DNA of 64,000 nucleotides, from assembly GCF_900078315.1 (NCBI RefSeq), contig NZ_FKBS01000014.1:246802-310801 (forward strand), in the 5' to 3' direction. The translations under genes and the position numbers were made by a program. The notes under the pieces were generated by a model. The model was not told the origin of the DNA. It saw only the letters and a program-made list of their open reading frames with translations, and did no database searches. How positions within the stretch are numbered: the first letter of the stretch is position 1; each line of letters starts with the position of its first letter. This document shows, one piece after another, positions 25,357-32,493 of the stretch. Source of the DNA: Bordetella ansorpii (GTDB lineage: Bacteria > Pseudomonadota > Gammaproteobacteria > Burkholderiales > Burkholderiaceae_B).

Positions 25357-26022
25357 TTACAGGCAGCCCAGCGCCTTCAGCCGCGCATCGATCCACGACG
25401 TATCCAGCTTGCCGGCCGCGATGTCCGCCAGCATCTTTTCCTCGGTCGAGTGCTTGGCCGTGGCTGCGTCGAGGATGGCTTGCGCCTGGTCGTACGGCAC
25501 GCACAGCAGCCCGTCGTCGTCGCCCAGGACCAGGTCGCCCGGCTCGATGGTCATGCCGTCCAGCGACACGGTGCAGTTGATCTCGCCCGGGCCGTCCTTG
25601 TAGGGGCCACGGTGCGTGATGCCCGCGGCATACACCGGGAAGCTGCCGCGGCCGATGGTGCCGCTGTCGCGGATGGCGCCGTTGATGACGATGCCGGCCA
25701 GGCCGCGCGTCTGCGCGTACGAGGTCATGATCTCGCCGATGATGGCGTTGGTCAGGTCGCCGCCGGCATCGACCACGATCACGTCGCCCGGCTGGGCCAG
25801 GCTCAGCGCCTTGTGCACCATCAGGTTGTCGCCCGGACGGGTGCGTACGGTCAGGGCCGGGCCGCCCATCGGGGTGCCGTCGTGCATGGGACGCAGGCGC
25901 GCGCCGCCCGCTGTCATGCGCGACATGCAGTCGCTGACGTTGGCCACGGGGATGCGTAGGAATTTCTGGACGAACTCGTTGCTGATCGCGCGCTTGCGCG
26001 GGTGAACCTCGAAACCGATCAT
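25357..26022 (-). CDS. RraA-like protein / 4-hydroxy-4-methyl-2-oxoglutarate aldolase family
   Basis: A 221-residue protein of the RraA/HMG aldolase fold. The active-site blocks are DAGGDLTNAIIGEIMT (85-100) and NGAIRD with Arg118-Asp119, which bind the pyruvate product and the metal in HMG/CHA aldolases; true RraA proteins lack aldolase residues. It would split a 4-hydroxy-2-oxo acid into pyruvate and a second keto acid, as in protocatechuate 4,5-cleavage or gallate pathways. It is the last gene of a leftward operon with a Bug binding protein and a dehydrogenase, fitting catabolism of an imported hydroxy acid. The substrate is not determined. Confidence 0.87.
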   Translation of the reverse strand: MIGFEVHPRKRAISNEFVQKFLRIPVANVSDCMSRMTAGGARLRPMHDGTPMGGPALTVRTRPGDNLMVHKALSLAQPGDVIVVDAGGDLTNAIIGEIMTSYAQTRGLAGIVINGAIRDSGTIGRGSFPVYAAGITHRGPYKDGPGEINCTVSLDGMTIEPGDLVLGDDDGLLCVPYDQAQAILDAATAKHSTEEKMLADIAAGKLDTSWIDARLKALGCL

Positions 26023-26062
26023 TGCGCTGCTCCTGCTGGGTAAGTGTTGCGATGCCGCCGGA

Positions 26063-27028
26063 TCATTGCTTGGGAATGCCGGCTTCCTGGACGATCTTGC
26101 CGAATACGTCGTGGTCGATGCGGTGCTGCTTGCCCAGGTCCGCGGGCGAGCCCTTCATGACGCTGTAGCCCGCTTCTTCCAGCTTCTTCACCAGATCGGG
26201 ATTGTCCTGCGCCTTGTTCAAGGCCTGGTTCAGCGTGGCGATGACGTCGTCGGGCGTCTTGCCCGGCGCCATCAGGCCCCACCAGATGGTCTGGTTGATC
26301 GTCTTGAAACCGCTTTCCACGAAGGTGGGCACGTCGGGCAGGGCGGGCGAGCGTGCGTTGGCCACCACGGCCAGCGCGCGCACCTTGCCGCCGCGGATCT
26401 GCGGCAGCAGCGAGGCCACCGAACCGGTGTACAGGTCGATGCGGCCGCTGACCAGGTCGGGGAAGGCCTGCGACCAGCCGCGGTAGGGCACATGCATCAG
26501 TTCCATGCCCGCGGCCTTGCGCCACAGGTGGCCGATCAGGTCGCCGCTGCCGCCGATGCCGGGGATGCCCAGCGAGACCTGGCCGGGCTTGGCCTTCGCG
26601 GCGGCCACCACGTCGGCCAGCGTCTTGTAGGGCGAGTCGGGCACGACCACGAACACGCTGGGCGACGAGGCCACGGGACCGACCGGCTTGAAGTCCTTGA
26701 AGGTGTCGTAGCTGAGCTTTTCATACAGCCACGGGTTCAGCACGATGTTGTCGGTCTGCGCCATCACCAGCGTGTGGCCGTCGGGCTTGGCGCGGGCCGT
26801 GGCGTCCAGCGCCAGGTTGCCGCCGGCGCCCGGCTTGTTCTCCACCACGATGTTCCACTTGGTGTCCTGGCCGATGGCCGCGCTGATCATGCGCGTCAGG
26901 GTGTCGGTGCCGCCGCCCGGGGGAAAGGGCGAGATGAAAGTGATGGGGGCCGTGCCCATGTCCGCCGCGCACGCCGCCGTGCTGGCGACGTACAACGCGG
27001 CCGCCAGCAGCTGCTTCAGGGATTTCAT
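26063..27028 (-). CDS. Bug family tripartite-tricarboxylate-type substrate-binding protein
   Basis: A 321-residue periplasmic protein. The start MKSLKQLLAA at 27028 gives a signal peptide ending near AACA-AD; longer frames upstream do not. The mature part begins ITFISPFPPGGGTDTL, with GIGGSGDLIGHLWR and LMHVPYRGWSQAF at the pocket. It is 40 bp upstream of the aldolase gene and 77 bp downstream of the dehydrogenase, so it probably binds the acid that these enzymes process. Confidence 0.92.
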   Translation of the reverse strand: MKSLKQLLAAALYVASTAACAADMGTAPITFISPFPPGGGTDTLTRMISAAIGQDTKWNIVVENKPGAGGNLALDATARAKPDGHTLVMAQTDNIVLNPWLYEKLSYDTFKDFKPVGPVASSPSVFVVVPDSPYKTLADVVAAAKAKPGQVSLGIPGIGGSGDLIGHLWRKAAGMELMHVPYRGWSQAFPDLVSGRIDLYTGSVASLLPQIRGGKVRALAVVANARSPALPDVPTFVESGFKTINQTIWWGLMAPGKTPDDVIATLNQALNKAQDNPDLVKKLEEAGYSVMKGSPADLGKQHRIDHDVFGKIVQEAGIPKQ

Positions 27029-27105
27029 TGTTGTCTTCCTCGCTGTTCTAACTAGGTATGGATGCGTCCGGCCTTCTGCGTGCCGGATCGGGTAGGGATT
27101 ATGGC

Positions 27106-27987
27106 TCAGGCCTGATCCTGGCGGGCCAGGGGGGTCAGCCAGGCCAGGCGGTCGGCGACGGTATCCGGCACGTTGAAGGTGCCGGCGTCGCGGGCGGCCT
27201 GGATGCCTTGCGCGGTACGGGCGAACAGGCGTTCCACGCCGTCCAGCACCAAGGGTTGCAGGCCGGCGTCGATCAGTTGTTCGCGCGCCTCGCGCACTTC
27301 GGCCAGCCGGCGCGGCGCGTGCAGCACGTGCGAGCGCACGAACGAATCGGCGAAGGTGGTCAGCGGGGTCTTGTCCATGTCGGACAGCACGTCGTACAGC
27401 GCGGGCCGCAGGCCCATGCTTTCGGCGGCGACCAGGCATTCGACGGCCAGGCTTTCCATGCCCTTGGTCATGATGCTGCGCAGGAGCTTCAGCCGCACCG
27501 CATCGCCGGCCTCGCCGTCGATCGCCTGGGCGGGGGCGCCGCAGGATTGCGCGAATTCGGCCACGGCCTGCGCGCCCACGCCGGCGCACAGCAACGGCGT
27601 GCGGGCGCCCAGCAGGATGATCGCGCCCATGATGGCGACGTCGGCGAACGGCACCTCCAGGCGGGCGGCTTCCTGCGAGGCCGTGCGCATGTCCGCCGCG
27701 CTGGCGGTGGTGAAGTCCGCATAGGCGGCGTCGCGGCGCAGGTGCGGCAAGGCTTCGCGCGCCACGGCCAGCGCGGCGTGGCCGAAGACCGCCGAGACGA
27801 CCAGGTCGGCTTCTGCCAGCCAGGCGGCGCTGGCGCCGTGCAGGGCGGCGCCGTGTTCCTGGGCGCGGGCCTGCATCTCGGCATCTTGTCGCAATTCACC
27901 TATGCCGATGATGGAATGGCCCGCTGCACGCCACGCCAATGCGTAGCAGTGACCAACTTCCCCGCAACCTATCAGCGCGATTTTCAT
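27106..27987 (-). CDS. NAD(P)-dependent beta-hydroxyacid dehydrogenase-like protein (DUF1932 type)
   Basis: A 293-residue protein. The Rossmann start is KIALIGCGEVGHCYA (Gly7-x-Gly9-x-x-Gly12). A catalytic-region block MGAIILLGARTPLL follows, and the C-terminal helical domain with LKLLRSIMTKGMESLAVE is typical of DUF1932 proteins related to 6-phosphogluconate and 3-hydroxyisobutyrate dehydrogenases. The start ATG at 27987 is preferred to a frame 15 bases longer because the Rossmann strand begins at residue 2. It is the first gene of a leftward operon with the Bug and aldolase genes. It probably oxidises a hydroxy acid; the substrate is unknown. Confidence 0.82.
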   Translation of the reverse strand: MKIALIGCGEVGHCYALAWRAAGHSIIGIGELRQDAEMQARAQEHGAALHGASAAWLAEADLVVSAVFGHAALAVAREALPHLRRDAAYADFTTASAADMRTASQEAARLEVPFADVAIMGAIILLGARTPLLCAGVGAQAVAEFAQSCGAPAQAIDGEAGDAVRLKLLRSIMTKGMESLAVECLVAAESMGLRPALYDVLSDMDKTPLTTFADSFVRSHVLHAPRRLAEVREAREQLIDAGLQPLVLDGVERLFARTAQGIQAARDAGTFNVPDTVADRLAWLTPLARQDQA

Positions 27988-28002
27988 GAGTCGTAAGTAC
28001 AA

Positions 28003-29041
28003 GAAAAATACAAAATGCGGTTATAGATCGCAGGGGACCAGGTGGAAATTAGGGCTAACCCTCGATGTTGCCAGGCTGTTGGTATACATAAAAAGAACAA
28101 TGTTGGGTTGCTCATGGGGGCTGCCGTTCGAGCCCCGCAGGGGCGCACCAGAATGGGGCCGGATACCTGTTAACATGCGCGCCCCGCGTTTGTGGGGAAG
28201 GGTCAGCTGCCTGGCATTACCCATGACCGCCGTGGCCCGGCTTCGATCGGGCACGAGCCGAGCTTTCCGGCGAACGCCGGCCCGCGTTGTAGAAATGACA
28301 GTCGCGCTTGTCACCAATGGTCAGGTTCGCGGGGACTTTGTCGGAGTTTGTTGGGGATCATTAACAATGATTCGAATGTCCCGGGTCTATCCTAAGTCCA
28401 TCCATTCAACCTGATAGGGGTGCACCATGAACGAGGTTCCCGTACCTGCTCCTGCTCCGTCCCAACCGCGCCGCTGGCCGTTTGGCTACGCCGAGCAGGA
28501 CGCTGCCTGAGTTGTCTGCCCGTGCTTGATCCGCAGTCCCGCCGACGTCGGCCGCTGCGAACCGAGGCGGTTCATTCCGCTGCGAAAAAGAAACTGAACG
28601 TATCTTTCGTCTGGACGCCTGCGTAGTTCTTACAACGTGGCGCTGCTGTTCCCGGTTCGGCCGATGGCCTTCCACGGCGCCGGGGCGGGCGTTGGCCGGT
28701 GGTATGTAATGGCTAAAACGTTACCTAACGTACCGGATTTGGGGTGGGGAACGCCTCGTAAAGCCTTGGTCTGCCTGCTCGTGCGGCGAGACGGGTGTCG
28801 TAGCAAACGTATTTCCAGGCACGTCAATCTTCAAGAAAACGTAACTGATATCCCCTAGTACAGAAACATATTGGGGTATTCTTCCGCGCCTGGAGACGCG
28901 GGGCAATGGGCTTCCGCCCGCTACGGAAGTCCGCATGGCACGACACGAAAAAAGGCGATTTTTTCAACCGGGCCGTTTTTTCCGTACGCCCGCGCGTCTG
29001 TCGCAATAGCCGGCTGTCACAGCCCCGCGGACCGGACATTC
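28003..29041. other. Gene-poor accessory DNA upstream of the three-paralogue operon
   Basis: About 1 kb of lower GC than its flanks, with no recognisable long gene. I see a dyad ATCATT-AAC-AATGAT at 28357-28371, a 27-codon proline-rich open frame with a ribosome site at 28427-28510, and an AT-richer stretch at 28700-28880 likely to hold the promoter of the genes starting at 29042. An unrecognised 49-codon frame starts at 28709. It could contain a structured RNA or decayed mobile DNA; no transposase was recognised. Confidence 0.45.
28427..28510 (+). CDS. Putative proline-rich leader peptide (27 aa)
   Basis: ATG at 28427 follows AGGGG by 6 bases. The peptide MNEVPVPAPAPSQPRRWPFG continues YAEQDAA and stops. 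It has five Pro codons in the first 14, and Pro-Arg-Arg after that, a pattern that slows ribosomes in known proline-sensing leaders. The nearest coding gene on the strand starts about 530 bases later, which is far for attenuation. It may be chance; no homologue is known to me. Confidence 0.3.
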   Translation: MNEVPVPAPAPSQPRRWPFGYAEQDAA

Positions 29042-29566
29042 ATGGCATCGCACTTCCATCTCGCGCCGATCGGTTGGCCGCGCTGGGCGCGGCGCTGGGT
29101 TGTGGCCGTGATCTGCGCATTGGCCCTGTCCGTGCTGGCGTACCTGTATTCGGCCTGGCTGGCCAGCCGTCATGGCAACGTGCTGTCGATTCCCTGCGTA
29201 CCGGCCAATGACACGGGCCGAGGCGTGCAGTTCGAGTTCCGGGAAGCCGGACAACTGCCCACGCTGATCTATGTGCCCGCGGGTCAGGGGCGTCACGTTT
29301 CCATGCGCAATTGCTCGTACACCTCGCTGTCGCGCAGCAAGCCGCTGATGGTCAAGTGGCGGTACGAGGACAACCCCGATGACATCACCTATGACTACAC
29401 GTACAGCGCCGTGCTGCACCCGGCCCGGCCGGACAACCCGGCCATGTTGTTGCTGAAGTTCGAGCCGCACGGGGCCATCGCGGCCCGTTACCTGGGCAGC
29501 GACGAGGTGCGGCGCATGCTGGACGCCAGCGAGCCGGAGCCGCCTGGCTACCGGAGCATGCGATGA
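29042..29566 (+). CDS. Membrane-anchored protein of unknown function, paralogue 1 of 3
   Basis: A 174-residue protein. Basic N terminus, one membrane segment (about 20-41, VVAVICALALSVLAYLYSAW), then a periplasmic domain of about 130 residues. The domain shares with the next two gene products the pattern: aromatic strand, then W-R-Y (VKWRYED), a Y-rich strand (YDYTYSAVLHPARP), and LLKFEPHGAIAARYL. Two Cys residues (Cys57 and Cys94 area) could form a disulfide. The gene overlaps paralogue 2 by ATGA, so the set is an operon. The layout faintly recalls DUF3304-type proteins, but I cannot confirm it. Function unknown. Confidence 0.72.
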   Translation: MASHFHLAPIGWPRWARRWVVAVICALALSVLAYLYSAWLASRHGNVLSIPCVPANDTGRGVQFEFREAGQLPTLIYVPAGQGRHVSMRNCSYTSLSRSKPLMVKWRYEDNPDDITYDYTYSAVLHPARPDNPAMLLLKFEPHGAIAARYLGSDEVRRMLDASEPEPPGYRSMR

Positions 29567-30111
29567 ACGGCCGCGCCGCCTGCCGCCTGGCGCGCCGTAC
29601 CGTCGTCGGCCTGGTGCTGCTGGCCGGGCTGGCGGGCGTGGCGGTCTATACGGCCTCGGCGGAACTGAAGCAGGAAATCGAGTCGCCGCACCTGGTGCGT
29701 TGCCTGGTGCAGAACCTGACGCAGCACGACGTCCGCTACGCGCTGCCGGAACGGCCGGGCATGGCGCCACAGGATCTGCACTGGGACTATGTCTCGCGGG
29801 GCAACCGCCGGGCCTTGCAATTGCCTTCCACCTGCATGCTGGCGCCGCCAGCCAATGGATCCGATCTGCATATCGCCTGGGCGCGCTATGCTCCGGACCA
29901 GGCGGCCGGGTCGACGCGCCTGTATGTGGTGAACTTTCCGGGTCTGACGCGGCCTGATGATGCCACCGGCCTGGCTGTGCGGCTCTATCCGGGCGGCAAG
30001 GCCGCGGCGCGCTACCTGGACGGCGCCAGCGACGTCGACGTCACGGCTGGCTTGCTGGCCGATACGCTGCCGGCGGGCTGGACCCCCGGCCTGCTCGCCA
30101 GCGCACCCTGA
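29563..30111 (+). CDS. Membrane-anchored protein of unknown function, paralogue 2 of 3
   Basis: A 182-residue protein. Signal-anchor at about 12-32 (VVGLVLLAGLAGVAVYTASA), then a periplasmic domain that aligns with its neighbours: HDVRYALP, a W-x-R-Y block (IAWARYA), LYVVNFPGL, and LAVRLYPGGKAAARYL near the C terminus. Two Cys residues lie in RCLVQ and STCML. It is translationally coupled to paralogue 1 and followed by paralogue 3 after 43 bp. No known domain could be assigned with confidence. Confidence 0.72.
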   Translation: MNGRAACRLARRTVVGLVLLAGLAGVAVYTASAELKQEIESPHLVRCLVQNLTQHDVRYALPERPGMAPQDLHWDYVSRGNRRALQLPSTCMLAPPANGSDLHIAWARYAPDQAAGSTRLYVVNFPGLTRPDDATGLAVRLYPGGKAAARYLDGASDVDVTAGLLADTLPAGWTPGLLASAP

Positions 30112-30154
30112 TCGCGCTGCGCCGCGCAGCGCGAAACCCATGAAGGATATGTCA

Positions 30155-30685
30155 ATGCAGCAAAACCCCTTTCGTCGCGGGCCGGCCCGGCGCATTCTGC
30201 GCCTGGTGCTGGTCGTGGCGCTGTTCGCCGTGGCGGGCCTGGCCGCCACCTCGGACGACCTGAAGCGCTGGATGGGCGACAGCGGCGGCGCCCAGGCCGA
30301 GGTCGAGCCGATCACCGTGTATCCCTACAACTTCACCGGCCAGGGGGTGGAGTACGCGATCGGCGCAGCGTTGCTGGCCTATCTGCCGCCCGGGGCGGCC
30401 GATGGCCAGACGGTACTCAAGCAAGGCTATACGCCGCCATCGGACGATGCGCCGTTGCCGGTGCGGTGGCGGTACGTGGATCGTTCCAAGGGCGAACAGG
30501 CGACCGGCTACCCGTACGCGGCGACGCTGAAGCTGCCGCGCCGTCCGTCGGACGATGCCGTGCTGACGCTGCGGTTCTATCCGGACGGGCAGGTGGCGGC
30601 GCGATATACGACGCAGCCGGAAGTGGCGCCGGGCAGCAGCGTGCCGCAGTCGCTGACGGGCAGCGGCTGGGAGCGCAATCGTTGA
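30155..30685 (+). CDS. Membrane-anchored protein of unknown function, paralogue 3 of 3
   Basis: A 176-residue protein. The start at 30155 is chosen because AAGGA (30143-30147) lies 7 bp upstream; in-frame ATGs at 30140 and 30149 lack a ribosome site. Signal-anchor at about 14-31, then a domain with YNFTGQGVEYAIG, PVRWRYVD, YPYAATLKLPRRP and LTLRFYPDGQVAARYT. The C-terminal blocks match those of the two preceding products. It lacks the Cys pair of its paralogues. It ends 21 bp before the convergent hipA gene. Confidence 0.72.
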   Translation: MQQNPFRRGPARRILRLVLVVALFAVAGLAATSDDLKRWMGDSGGAQAEVEPITVYPYNFTGQGVEYAIGAALLAYLPPGAADGQTVLKQGYTPPSDDAPLPVRWRYVDRSKGEQATGYPYAATLKLPRRPSDDAVLTLRFYPDGQVAARYTTQPEVAPGSSVPQSLTGSGWERNR

Positions 30686-30706
30686 GGACGCAGGGGCGCG
30701 GGCTGG

Positions 30707-31990
30707 TCAGGCTTGCGCCTGCTGCCGTATTGCGTTCGGCGCGTCTTCGAAGATATAGGGGTTGAGAAACATCCGGCCCCAGAACAGGCCGCGGTCTACC
30801 TTGCTGAGCTCGGCCTCATCGCAGATACGCGTCCAGTTTTCCCGCACGATTTCCAGCTGATTGACGATGAGTTGCACGGCGTCGGCTTCCGACAAAAGGA
30901 ATTTCGACGCGGCTCTCAAGCAAACGGCCAAGTTGCTCATTCTGCTGTCTCCAACAATCAGCATGGCTTGCGATGCTTCGTTGCCTGCTCGATTTTGCGG
31001 GCAAATGTCGTAGGCAGGCGTCAATTCAAGCTGCTTGCCGTCCCAGAATGCCGCGTGATTCCGCGCATGGTCATCGGTGTTGCCGCTGATGACGTTGAAG
31101 ACGAGCCGGCCGAATAATTCGCGTAGCGTTGCCTGTGGCGCATGGAAGCGTTGACGAATGATGTCCGTCAGATCCTCGTAGCTGGCGTAGCGGGCCATCA
31201 GTTCATCGAGGCCGGAGAGGGTCAAGGCGGACACCATCGGCCGGCGGTGCCAACCTGCTTGCGTCCTTGAACGATCGAATCGTTCGACAAGCAGCACGTC
31301 CCGGCCAGATGTGCGGAGGAATTGCACGGCAGCGACATTCAGTCCGACCTTGCGGGCCAGGCGCATGGCGACGTATTCGGCCTTTACGACGTTATAGGTA
31401 TCTGTCGAGGACGAGAACTTGGCGATCAGCTTGCGATCTTCGTCGAGGATCATGGCCTTCGGGCGCGCGCCGCCTAGTGAACTGCCATGAAACAAGGCCT
31501 GGTCGGGCTCCGGTGTAAGCGGTATGCCCTTTTCGACTCTGGCCGCGGCATCCATCAATTCGTCCAAAGAGGCGGCTTGCGCGGCCCGCGCGACGTAGTG
31601 AGTTGGCGATGCCTGAAAATCGAGAGCGCCGATTCTGTCGGATCCGGACTGAAGCAGATATGTCAGTTCATCCGGCGTGCCAAGATCGGCATCCTTGCCC
31701 TTCGCGCCGACCAGTCGATTGAGGATGACGCGGCGGCCCCAGGCGTCAGGGGCTGCATCGCGTAGCGCGCTGGCCAGTTGCAGCCCATCGGCGGGGTTGA
31801 TTGCACCCCGCCGCAACGGCAATTCAGGGGTGTAGATCGGGATGGCATCGTCCCGCTCGAGATAGCTGCGCCCATAGTTGAAGATGAACCGGTCAGCATG
31901 GCGGGTGAGCTGGCCAGCGACAACGGGCTCCGTTGCTCCGGCCAGCCAGATCCATACGAAAGCATTGTCGGCGAGCGGGTCAGAAGTCAT
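30707..31990 (-). CDS. hipA: HipA family serine/threonine kinase toxin
   Basis: A 427-residue HipA-fold kinase, usual length. Visible parts are the nucleotide loop GSSLGGARPKAM (about 169-180), Lys191 in KLIAKF, the catalytic loop SGNTDDHARNH (Asn304, Asp306, Asp307, Asn311) and metal-binding Asp328 in PAYDICP. E. coli HipA phosphorylates glutamyl-tRNA synthetase and induces persistence; the target of this homologue is unknown. The gene overlaps hipB by 11 bases, giving the standard antitoxin-first operon with translational coupling. The whole motif set is intact, so it should be active. Confidence 0.92.
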   Translation of the reverse strand: MTSDPLADNAFVWIWLAGATEPVVAGQLTRHADRFIFNYGRSYLERDDAIPIYTPELPLRRGAINPADGLQLASALRDAAPDAWGRRVILNRLVGAKGKDADLGTPDELTYLLQSGSDRIGALDFQASPTHYVARAAQAASLDELMDAAARVEKGIPLTPEPDQALFHGSSLGGARPKAMILDEDRKLIAKFSSSTDTYNVVKAEYVAMRLARKVGLNVAAVQFLRTSGRDVLLVERFDRSRTQAGWHRRPMVSALTLSGLDELMARYASYEDLTDIIRQRFHAPQATLRELFGRLVFNVISGNTDDHARNHAAFWDGKQLELTPAYDICPQNRAGNEASQAMLIVGDSRMSNLAVCLRAASKFLLSEADAVQLIVNQLEIVRENWTRICDEAELSKVDRGLFWGRMFLNPYIFEDAPNAIRQQAQA

Positions 31991-32318
31991 CGTTCACGAC
32001 CGGCTTCGAGTGGTGAACAGAGCGCGGCAAGAGGGTGAGCGTCTTCTCCACCTCCGCGACTCTGATGGTCATCTGGGAGCGGTCTGGCGTGAAAAGGGGA
32101 ACGCCGACCAGCGTAGCGAGCTCGAAAACGAGGCCTATTGAGCATCCCATGTCACCGGCTTCGGCACGTGAGACCATCCCTCGCGACACGCCTGCGCGCT
32201 CCGCCAAGGCTTCTATGGTGATGCCACGTTCGATCCGTGCAGCACGGATGCTCAAGCCCAGCAGCTTGGCGGCTTCAATGCTGTAACGGGAATAAGTGCG
32301 GGACGCGGGTTTTGCCAT
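31980..32318 (-). CDS. hipB: HipB-like antitoxin, XRE-family regulator
   Basis: A 112-residue protein with an HTH_3/XRE domain at about 20-75 (LGLSIRAARIERGITIEALA, ERAGVSRGMVSRAEAGD) and a short C-terminal tail. The start at 32318 (MAKPAS) is preferred over a longer frame into the operator region. HipB proteins bind and silence HipA and repress their own operon. Two related 50-bp dyad elements upstream are probable binding sites. Its stop overlaps the start of hipA by 11 bases. Confidence 0.9.
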   Translation of the reverse strand: MAKPASRTYSRYSIEAAKLLGLSIRAARIERGITIEALAERAGVSRGMVSRAEAGDMGCSIGLVFELATLVGVPLFTPDRSQMTIRVAEVEKTLTLLPRSVHHSKPVVNDDF

Positions 32319-32330
32319 ATCGGATAACGC

Positions 32331-32380
32331 TTCATTAATGAGGCATATCGGTATGGTAAGCCCTTTTAATGGAGCATAGA
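32331..32380. promoter_or_regulatory. HipB operator-like dyad element, copy 1
   Basis: Starts TTCATTAATGAGGCAT and ends AGCCCTTTTAATGGAGCAT. The two arms are inverted repeats (CATTAA...GGC with GCCC...TTAATG). It begins 13 bp upstream of the hipB start codon and matches copy 2 at about 35 of 50 positions with no gap. Role as autoregulatory operator is inferred from position. Confidence 0.6.
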
Positions 32381-32427
32381 AGAAAGAATGCAACGATCAG
32401 GCAAAGAGGCTGGCGCTCCGGATTTGA

Positions 32428-32477
32428 TTCATTAACAGGGCATTTTCGGTAGGTATGCCCTGTTAATGGATCATTTT
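32428..32477. promoter_or_regulatory. HipB operator-like dyad element, copy 2
   Basis: Contains the perfect 14-bp inverted repeat CATTAACAGGGCAT (32430-32443) and ATGCCCTGTTAATG (32455-32468) with an 11-base spacer, followed by GGATCATTTTTT. It is a diverged copy of the element at 32331, offset by 97 bp. Because of the T run it could also end plus-strand transcription. It lies between hipB and the end of gshA. Confidence 0.6.
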
Positions 32478-32493
32478 TTGGTTCTCTAGTGCT

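Noticed and set aside
28126-28150. tRNA-like 3' end (GTTCGAGCCCCGCAGGGG then CGCACCA), a possible attachment site at the edge of the accessory block
   Set aside because: The spacing from the T loop to CCA is one base off and the T stem does not pair, so it is not a tRNA gene, and no source tRNA with this 3' end is in the window.
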